A stretch of DNA of 5,349 nucleotides from Deltaproteobacteria bacterium (GTDB lineage Bacteria > Desulfobacterota > UBA8473), in NCBI GenBank assembly GCA_030643245.1, contig DAOWME010000205.1, positions 1-5,349 on the forward strand, in the 5' to 3' direction. Positions 1 through 5,349 of the stretch are shown piece by piece. Below the pieces are notes generated by a model. That model made no database searches. It was not told the DNA's origin and worked only from the letters and a program-made list of their open reading frames with translations. The position numbers were made by a program, and so were the translations under genes. The stretch's first letter is position 1. Each line of letters opens with the position of its first letter.

Positions 1-120
1 AAATAGGTCAAACTATTCCTGCGGTTTTGCGCTTTCAGATCGAACAAACCTAACCTAAATCTGAGCGCCAATTTGAGAAAGTTATTTCGGCCCCGTCCCT
101 TAGGAAAGGAGGGAGGGAAT
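1..120. other. Intergenic region downstream of acsC-like gene
   Basis: No gene can be supported here. After the TAG stop of the acsC-like gene, the transcript direction shows no start codon with a ribosome binding site and no classical hairpin followed by a run of U. A minus-strand frame is open through the whole stretch, but it has no ATG and its composition (many R, N, F, L) does not look like a gene. On the plus strand, one frame ending at TAA 51-53 could be the last 16 codons of a convergent gene, but this is too short to call. The only clear structure is the imperfect hairpin listed separately. Confidence 0.6.
29..68. other. Imperfect inverted repeat (hairpin)
   Basis: The arms GCGCTTTCAGAT (29-40) and ATCTGAGCGC (59-68) are complementary over ten base pairs, with a two-base bulge, and enclose an 18-base loop holding a tandem CCTAA. 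It lies about 50 bases beyond the stop of the acsC-like gene. It could slow transcription or protect the 3' end of the mRNA, or act between convergent genes. No U-run follows on either strand (the minus strand continues with AAAACCGC), so I do not call it an intrinsic terminator. Confidence 0.4.
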
Positions 121-1515
121 CTAAGTTTCGGACAGCTTCTTTAATTTCTTGGCAAACCCCGGTAAAAAGCCCACTATTCGAGCTGCTTCCTCGGGACCAA
201 CAATAATCTCCCATTCCGGCAGAGCCTGCTCAAGCTCAGCTTTAAATCGGGCAGCTCTTCCGGGGATGACCAGATTTCTATGCTTTACTCTATCTTCAAT
301 CCCGCATTTCTTAATGAACTGCCCGGTGTCTTCACCACTGAGCTTGCCTGGTTGAGCGCCGCGCAAGCAGTAATGACACCAACACATTACATCTGTTTCT
401 TCTTCTATGCGCTCTACGCAAAGAAAGACAGGGATATCAGCAGCCTCGATCGCTGAGGACAGGTTAAGGTAAGTCAAAGCCCAGCTTGAAGTAAGCAGGA
501 CAGGGGAGTTTTCATCCGGTTCGCCGATCTCATAGATCCCCTCAGGGACCATTAACGGTTGCTGGGGGTCGGTATAGACACCCTGCCTTTGCAGGAGCAG
601 TGGGAACAAGGTTTCTCCCTGAAAATCAGAAAGGACAATGATGCCGGCATATTTAGCCACAAAAACAAAGGCTATCATCGCTTCCATCATTGGGTTATCG
701 ATCATATCACAGGGAAGGACAATAGTAGGGAAGCTCAGGGGGCGAAAGTTTTTGTATATGGCAGCCCTCCTGATAAATATCTGGTCCTCAAATGCACGGC
801 GGAGAGTTCTTGACCCGGGATCAAGAATAATGTCATTTACCCCGGCTGCAATTAATTTTGTCGTCAGCTCGATAAGTTCCTCCAGACCGGAGGCCTTTGC
901 CGTCACCGGGCACGAATTCTCTTTTGCCAAATCGGCCACTCTGTCAATGTTGTCCGGGGTGGCGGCATAGATGAGAGGTTTCCGGTCAGCGCAGACCCTT
1001 AAGCCCGCAGATAGAACATCAGGGTCGCTGCTCATTAGAATAATGTCCGCGTCGCTATTCTGTTTTACTTTATTAACTAGGCCCGTATATTTTTGAGCAT
1101 CTCCGGAATCACACCTTATTGCTGTTAATTCGGGACGAAGGATGAGCCCTATCCGTTCGTATTGAAGCTGTCGAAACCTCTCCAGTCCGGCATCTACTTC
1201 AACATCATCCATAGTGTCAATAATAAGGATGGCAAAGCCCGGGGGATTCTCAAATCTTTTTTCATGACGAAACATAACTGTCTCACCGCCTACCTTTATC
1301 GCCTTAGCACCGACGCCGATGGTAACCAGTCTAACCGGGGATACTTCCTCCTCCGCCAGTTTGGCCTTTGCCTCCACGGAAACATAGGGGCAAGACGAGA
1401 GTTCTATCTTTCCCGCAGATAGATTCATGGCAAAGGCAAGGCAGGTAGGAAGCCCACATTCACGACAATTTGTCTTGGGCAACAGTTTAAATATCTCTAT
1501 TCCCGTAAGCGCCAC
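121..1515 (-). CDS. acsC: Corrinoid iron-sulfur protein large subunit homologue (AcsC/CdhE family), divergent corrinoid domain
   Basis: Seen: 464 residues, close to the roughly 450 usual for the family. Residues 17-42 carry C-X2-C-X4-C-X16-C (C17, C20, C25, C42), the N-terminal [4Fe-4S] motif. Residues about 75-315 match the TIM-barrel part (GGETVMFRHEK, DRKPLIYAAT, FEDQIFIRRAA, KYAGIIVLSDFQGE). The corrinoid domain starts near 325 with GEPDENSPVLLTSSWALTY. Known: with AcsD it carries a methyl group on cobalamin from methyltetrahydrofolate to acetyl-CoA synthase, in the cytoplasm; the cluster reactivates the cobalt. The GTG start is chosen because AAGGGAG lies seven bases upstream and MALTGIEIFK is the usual family beginning. 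Odd: the loop normally reading about TAWAAGK is replaced by CWCHYC plus further residues (376-391), and nearby positions (VIPGRAARF, GPEEAARIV) also differ from the usual. No acsD, acsB, acsE or cooC is visible. It may therefore be a paralogue with another task; family membership is sure, exact function is not. Confidence 0.9.
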   Translation of the reverse strand: MALTGIEIFKLLPKTNCRECGLPTCLAFAMNLSAGKIELSSCPYVSVEAKAKLAEEEVSPVRLVTIGVGAKAIKVGGETVMFRHEKRFENPPGFAILIIDTMDDVEVDAGLERFRQLQYERIGLILRPELTAIRCDSGDAQKYTGLVNKVKQNSDADIILMSSDPDVLSAGLRVCADRKPLIYAATPDNIDRVADLAKENSCPVTAKASGLEELIELTTKLIAAGVNDIILDPGSRTLRRAFEDQIFIRRAAIYKNFRPLSFPTIVLPCDMIDNPMMEAMIAFVFVAKYAGIIVLSDFQGETLFPLLLQRQGVYTDPQQPLMVPEGIYEIGEPDENSPVLLTSSWALTYLNLSSAIEAADIPVFLCVERIEEETDVMCWCHYCLRGAQPGKLSGEDTGQFIKKCGIEDRVKHRNLVIPGRAARFKAELEQALPEWEIIVGPEEAARIVGFLPGFAKKLKKLSET

Positions 1516-1613
1516 AGTAAAGCTCCCTTAGCATAGTATTCATCGATAAAGGCGTAGGTCTCAAGTGCCCGTGTTGTGGTGCCAAAGGCTGCCATGACTA
1601 TAGGAATCTTCAT
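1497..1613 (-). pseudogene. 5' remnant of a CbiK-type anaerobic cobalt chelatase gene
   Basis: Seen: an ATG-started frame of 38 codons ending in TAG. Its product begins MKIPIVMAAFGTTTRALETY and continues AFIDEYYAKG. The beta-strand followed by a GTT/GTS-type turn, then RALETYxFID, is what I recall from the start of CbiK-type sirohydrochlorin cobaltochelatases in sulfate reducers; full proteins are roughly 260-300 residues. The resemblance stops around codon 25-28, where one expects a segment like FKxRFPxHEIxW; instead the frame runs into the ribosome binding site and first 19 bases of the acsC-like gene. The start lies seven bases beyond the stop of the CobN-like gene, so the original arrangement was probably chelatase subunit followed by cbiK. 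Interpretation: an internal or 3' deletion that joined the acsC-like gene to the first codons of cbiK. Alternatives: a retained short leader peptide for coupling, or an assembly join. Very short, so the homology call is moderate. Confidence 0.55.
1523..1529 (-). promoter_or_regulatory. Ribosome binding site of the acsC-like gene
   Basis: AAGGGAG on the minus strand, seven bases before the GTG at 1515-1513. It decides the GTG start: there is no ATG nearby and the residues that follow match the family N-terminus. The site lies inside the 3' part of the cbiK-like remnant, so ribosomes finishing the remnant (stop at 1499-1497) would pass over this site and end about 17 bases inside the acsC-like gene, which would allow translational coupling. 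Confidence 0.75.
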
Positions 1614-1620
1614 GCGTCAC

Positions 1621-4600
1621 TCATAACTTTCTCCTCCATCCAACGGCCAGAAGCGCCAGGAGTCCGATGACCATCGCCATTACCACCCAGGACGAACCGG
1701 AGGTCGTCATCTTTGTCTCTTCCATTTTTTCTTCCACCATCTCAAAACCTTCAATCTTCTTCCCTTCGGTTTTTGCCTTTATGCTTTCTTCCTTTTGAAT
1801 CTCCTCGATGACCTTTGTCAAACTCTCTCTGGCTCTTTTGCTCTCAGCCTCATTCTCTTCCTGGGTCCTGCCTGTTGCCTTTGCCAGTATCATTTTGAAC
1901 TGATCCATCTGCTGAGGTGTCAACAGACCGTACAGGGAGATTATATTGGCTACAAACTGCTGGAGCATCGGGTTGTTGCAGGTGTGTTCACAGCAGGCCA
2001 TCCCCTTTTCGATCACATTTAGGGCATAGGTTCGGGCCAGGTCCTTCTTCATATCTTCAGGAGCCTTCCAATACCCCTTACGATCTGCCTCAAGCATCCT
2101 TGCCGATATCGACTGCTGTGCCCAGGGGTTGTTCTTGTCGAAAAACTCTTTTAGATCGAGGTTGTATTTGTCGTCTATGTAGACTTCATAGATCTGTTCC
2201 CAGTGGGTCTTATCCACGGCATAAGGGGTGGTGACCTGAAACCCCCACAGATGTTCAACGAATTTATCCATCTGCCGGGCCCCTGCATATCCTTCTTTTT
2301 TCATTCCTTTAATCCATTCCGGGTTGAGGTATCGTGTCCGCAAGGCCTTGCCTATGGATTTGGCCAGGTCCTCCAGGGTTACATCCTTTCCGTTTTGGAG
2401 ATTACCTACTAAGGCATCCGGATATTCACCGGTCTGACTCTTGACAGCCAGTGACAACCCTCCCAAAAAGGCAAACATGTCATCGTTGTCGAGCATGTAG
2501 TAGAGGTTCGATGAGCGTGTGTGCATGGTTATCTTAACGTCTTTGAGATTGCTCTTATAAGCGCTTTTCAAGGATTTCCCCCAGATCTTATTACCGTAGG
2601 CAAAGGAATAATGGTGAATAAAGACATCTGCTATTTCCCTGTCATCCTCCCACACACCGCTGTTCGGTATCAGGTCCTGAAGCGCATGAGAGTAAGCGCC
2701 TGGCATGGGGCCAAAGACTCTGGCCTGGCTCAAATCCCGAGCATCCTCTTTTTTATAGCCCTTTTCAAGGAGGGCCAGCTCAATTTTCTTATTGTTAATG
2801 GCAATAAAATTTTCCACATCTTTAAGCGCTCCTGCCATTCTTGTTGCCCTGTCCAGGAGTTTTATAATTTGGGCATAACTGTCTCGAAAAAGCCCGGATG
2901 TCTGGACAAGGACATCAATCCTTGGTCTTTTGAGGATTGCCCCTGAAATCGGTTTTATGTCCACTACCTTGTCTTTTGAGTCCCATACAGGTGTGATGCC
3001 GAGAAGACTCAGTATGGCCGCAACGCTTGCGCCTTCATTTCTCTGAAGTTCAGTGCTCCACAGGATAATACCGAGTTTGTCGGGATAGGCCCCGTGCTTT
3101 TCCCTGTATCCCTTGATCATCTCATCCGCCAGCTTTTTCCCAATAACAAATGCCTCTTTTGAGGGCACTTTATCTATGTTGAAACCGTAAAAATTGCGGC
3201 CGGTCGGTATCGCTTCCGGGTTACGGACAGGATCATTCCCCTCTCCGGGCGGTATGAACTCGCCATTCAACGCCTTCAGAAGAAATGCAATCTCATTTCT
3301 CCCGCACACCGTCAGCCTTGCCTTCATATCTTCTTTATCGATCTCGGGGCTGTTGAGACATATCGCTTCAGTAAGATCACTGAGGGGATCTCCTTTGGGT
3401 GAAATGCCGAACGCGTGCAGGCCGTAGGGGATCAGTTTTTCCTGTAATTCGAGGATATAATGCTCCACCTCCTCCACGGCATCGTCATCAAGTTTTCCTA
3501 GACCAAGATCTCGATCCAGGCCTAATCTCCTTATCTGTTTTTGAACTCTCTTAAGCTTTTCAACTGCAAGGGAGCCATTCATCACCTGTGCAGTGTGATA
3601 TTCATCTATGAAGGCCGTGAGCTCACGGTATTCCATATATGAACCGCCCTTTTTAAGAGGCGGGATCAAATGATCAATGATAACCCCGCGTCCCCTGCGT
3701 TTTGCCTGGATCCCCTCACCAATATTATCCACAATATAGGGGTAGATATTAGGAATATCCTGGATCAATGCCTCAGGAGGACATAACAGAGAGAGACCGA
3801 TCTGTTTGCCGGGCAGCCATTCATGGGTGCCGTGTTTCCCAAGGCTGATAATTGCGTCTGCTTTAAATTCCTTTTTCAGCCAGAAGTAGAAGGCGATATA
3901 TTGATGATGCGGATAGATCTTGGGATCATGATACAGCTTTTCAGGATCTTCACCAAAGCCCCTGCTTGGTTGAGGCAGAAGGATAATATTTCCAAGATCA
4001 ACCAGCGGAATAATGATCTCCCTGTTCTTTATCATTATATCGGAATCCTCGGGCCGGCCCCACTGACGAATCACCTCCTGCTGAAAAAGGCGCGGCAATT
4101 CCCGGAACCATTCTTTGTACCTGGACAGGGGTATCCTAATCAGGTTTCCAGAGGCCATCAGTCTTTCAAGTTCTCCGGGGGCCCATGAACCGACATTACG
4201 CCCACTTAGCAGTATCTTTTCTTTTATTTCTTCCTCGGTCGGCAAACTTCCTTTTATGTTGTAACCCTTTTCTTTCATGGCCGGAAGGATTTGAGAAAGA
4301 GAACGGAACAGGTTCAGGTAACTTGCTCCGACATTTTGCTTTCCAGGTGGATGGTTCCAATACAGGATGGCGATTTTTTTATCCTTATTCGGTTTCACCT
4401 GAAGGCTGTGCCATGCCTTTATCCTCCTGACCATAAAATCTATATTCGCGGGCATGGGGATGGTATCATAAACAACCTCGGTCATTCCCTTGAGACGGGC
4501 AGCCGCTTTTCCTCCGACCATGGAAGGTTCAATGGCTCCGTTCTGTTCAGGTATGCATACCTGCCATGCAACCCTCAATGGCGAAATCCCTGCCTCGGAT

Positions 4601-5349
4601 TTCTGCCACTGGTCAATCGTTATGGAATGTGCCAGAAGGGGCATAAAAATCGGCGCGTTTATCCGGCAGAGCAGGCTCCTTGTCTTTTCCTCAAAACCCC
4701 TCATGAATCTAAAAACAAAACCACAGATTATTTGGACTCGGGGTTTCCCTTTTGCATCGAGGAAATAGTTTTTTAATGATTCATGATATGGCGGCCTTCC
4801 AAAGACAGGCAGCACGTTGATCCCCTCTTTTTCCAGGGTCTGAATTATGTGAGCTTCTATCTTGCCCCTTTCTTTTGAAGCGGAATTAGAGAAGGTATGT
4901 ATGCCGACCCAAAAGCCTCTCTTATTAAATTTTCCCCTTTTGCTATACCACTTGATATAATCGTCAAAATCAGAGAATATTCTGTCGGCATCAGGGTGGA
5001 AGATGCCCGATTCAGGCAATGTAAAAGGAGGGTCGAATGATACCTTCTCCCCCTCGTTGGAAAGGGCCATAAGAATGAGGTTCTTGATGTTTTCGGCAGT
5101 GGCCGTGGAGTAGTATTTTTCTGTCTGAATATCCGGTTTAAACCCCTGTTTTCTCAATTTATCGGCCAGATACCCGCAGCGAAGACTGTATATCTTTTTT
5201 TTCTTATCCTTCAGATTTGCGGCGAGGAAATCGCCGAGCCCCCTGTTCATAAAGTCAGCCATTATTATATGAGAGTCTCTTATACTGTCACCCTTTACCC
5301 TGTTATTCCTTATCTCCCTGTCTGTGTAGAATTGGAATGAATAGTCCTG
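1621..5349 (-). CDS. cobN: CobN/BchH-family metallochelatase large subunit with C-terminal membrane anchor, N-terminus outside window
   Basis: Partial: the frame is open from the TGA at 1623-1621 to the window edge (1242 codons plus stop). The ATG at 5262 lacks a ribosome binding site, and the 29 codons before it (ending GDSIRDSHII) read like protein, so it is internal. Residues counted from that ATG. Known: the family contorts tetrapyrroles for metal insertion, normally with AAA+ partners (CobS/CobT or ChlI/ChlD). Seen: NHPPGKQNVGASYLN 303-317, GKHGTHEWLPGK 475-486 (likely metal-site H477, H480, E481), AKRRGRG 520-526, ARVFGPMPGAY 847-857, HHYSFAYG 883-890. The C-terminal part adds CCEHTC 1090-1095, a charged, probably helical stretch (about 1130-1185), one hydrophobic helix 1192-1209 and a basic WRRKL end. 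Length is typical or slightly above. Upstream context is unseen; downstream lie a cbiK remnant and acsC-like gene, pointing to cobalt. Other reading: the HmuS-like branch linked to haem use, also CobN relatives. Substrate and metal not determinable here. Confidence 0.88.
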   Translation of the reverse strand, partial: QDYSFQFYTDREIRNNRVKGDSIRDSHIIMADFMNRGLGDFLAANLKDKKKKIYSLRCGYLADKLRKQGFKPDIQTEKYYSTATAENIKNLILMALSNEGEKVSFDPPFTLPESGIFHPDADRIFSDFDDYIKWYSKRGKFNKRGFWVGIHTFSNSASKERGKIEAHIIQTLEKEGINVLPVFGRPPYHESLKNYFLDAKGKPRVQIICGFVFRFMRGFEEKTRSLLCRINAPIFMPLLAHSITIDQWQKSEAGISPLRVAWQVCIPEQNGAIEPSMVGGKAAARLKGMTEVVYDTIPMPANIDFMVRRIKAWHSLQVKPNKDKKIAILYWNHPPGKQNVGASYLNLFRSLSQILPAMKEKGYNIKGSLPTEEEIKEKILLSGRNVGSWAPGELERLMASGNLIRIPLSRYKEWFRELPRLFQQEVIRQWGRPEDSDIMIKNREIIIPLVDLGNIILLPQPSRGFGEDPEKLYHDPKIYPHHQYIAFYFWLKKEFKADAIISLGKHGTHEWLPGKQIGLSLLCPPEALIQDIPNIYPYIVDNIGEGIQAKRRGRGVIIDHLIPPLKKGGSYMEYRELTAFIDEYHTAQVMNGSLAVEKLKRVQKQIRRLGLDRDLGLGKLDDDAVEEVEHYILELQEKLIPYGLHAFGISPKGDPLSDLTEAICLNSPEIDKEDMKARLTVCGRNEIAFLLKALNGEFIPPGEGNDPVRNPEAIPTGRNFYGFNIDKVPSKEAFVIGKKLADEMIKGYREKHGAYPDKLGIILWSTELQRNEGASVAAILSLLGITPVWDSKDKVVDIKPISGAILKRPRIDVLVQTSGLFRDSYAQIIKLLDRATRMAGALKDVENFIAINNKKIELALLEKGYKKEDARDLSQARVFGPMPGAYSHALQDLIPNSGVWEDDREIADVFIHHYSFAYGNKIWGKSLKSAYKSNLKDVKITMHTRSSNLYYMLDNDDMFAFLGGLSLAVKSQTGEYPDALVGNLQNGKDVTLEDLAKSIGKALRTRYLNPEWIKGMKKEGYAGARQMDKFVEHLWGFQVTTPYAVDKTHWEQIYEVYIDDKYNLDLKEFFDKNNPWAQQSISARMLEADRKGYWKAPEDMKKDLARTYALNVIEKGMACCEHTCNNPMLQQFVANIISLYGLLTPQQMDQFKMILAKATGRTQEENEAESKRARESLTKVIEEIQKEESIKAKTEGKKIEGFEMVEEKMEETKMTTSGSSWVVMAMVIGLLALLAVGWRRKL
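1631..1637 (-). promoter_or_regulatory. Shine-Dalgarno-like GGAGGAG before the cbiK-like remnant
   Basis: GGAGGAG on the minus strand overlaps the last codons of the CobN-like gene (the W-R-R region). It lies 17 bases before the ATG at 1613, further than the usual 5-9. An in-frame TGA directly precedes that ATG region, so no earlier in-frame start exists. Coupled re-initiation after the CobN-like stop (1623-1621) may make up for the poor spacing. Confidence 0.35.

Noticed and set aside
1..17. AATAG/CTATT inverted repeat at the window edge
   Set aside because: Five A/T-rich pairs only, cut by the window end; expected by chance.
3..53. Plus-strand frame reading IGQTIPAVLRFQIEQT then TAA, as the tail of a convergent gene
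   Set aside because: Protein-like, but only 16 codons are inside the window; chance cannot be excluded and nothing supports it from the other side.
1..119. Minus-strand frame open through the region after acsC, as a new gene or the missing part of cbiK
   Set aside because: No ATG, no ribosome binding site, and the residues do not resemble CbiK or any family I know.
81..120. C-rich and G-rich stretch after the acsC stop as a rho-independent terminator
   Set aside because: The best stem, UCCCU with AGGGA, is only five pairs and is not followed by a U-run.
343..390. Frameshift as the cause of the unusual CWCHYC segment
   Set aside because: Both flanks match the family in the same frame, and the other frames of this stretch do not give the expected TAWAAGK loop.
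121..1515. HgcA (mercury methylation corrinoid protein)
   Set aside because: HgcA has no N-terminal four-cysteine domain or TIM barrel and carries C-terminal membrane helices; this protein has the full CFeSP large-subunit layout.
2521..2946. Plus-strand open frame of 141 codons inside the chelatase gene, and other plus-strand frames at 559-970 and 3823-4776
   Set aside because: They are antisense to well-conserved coding sequence, with no ribosome binding sites or recognisable domains.

Overview
The window carries two long genes and one broken gene, all on the minus strand, and has the look of an anaerobic bacterium with Wood-Ljungdahl and corrinoid chemistry. A sulfate-reducing or syntrophic Desulfobacterota-type host is my best guess. 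It rests on how the AcsC-like and CbiK-like residues read against sequences I remember, not on any search.

Reading in the direction of transcription (from high to low coordinates): positions 5349 to 1621 hold a very large CobN/BchH-family metallochelatase subunit with a C-terminal membrane anchor. Its reading frame is open to the window edge, so its true N-terminus lies outside. After a gap of only seven bases comes a 38-codon open frame (1613-1497). Its first 25 or so residues read like the start of a CbiK-type anaerobic cobalt chelatase, after which the resemblance stops. This looks like a gene remnant left by a deletion. Its 3' end contains the ribosome binding site and first codons of the next gene. 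That gene (1515-121) encodes a 464-residue homologue of the large subunit of the corrinoid iron-sulfur protein (AcsC/CdhE), with an intact N-terminal four-cysteine cluster motif and a complete TIM-barrel region. Positions 1-120 hold no convincing gene, only an imperfect hairpin.

The common theme is tetrapyrrole and cobalt: a large chelatase-type protein, the relic of a small chelatase, and a corrinoid-binding protein. The two most unusual points are these. First, the AcsC homologue carries a CWCHYC cluster, with about seven extra residues, exactly where family members keep the threonine/AWAAGK loop next to the corrinoid. Second, the CobN-like protein is membrane-anchored, has a CCEHTC motif near its C-terminus, and may have a role other than cobalt insertion into corrinoids. 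Together they suggest a specialised corrinoid or porphyrin system rather than the housekeeping acetyl-CoA pathway operon. That is inference.
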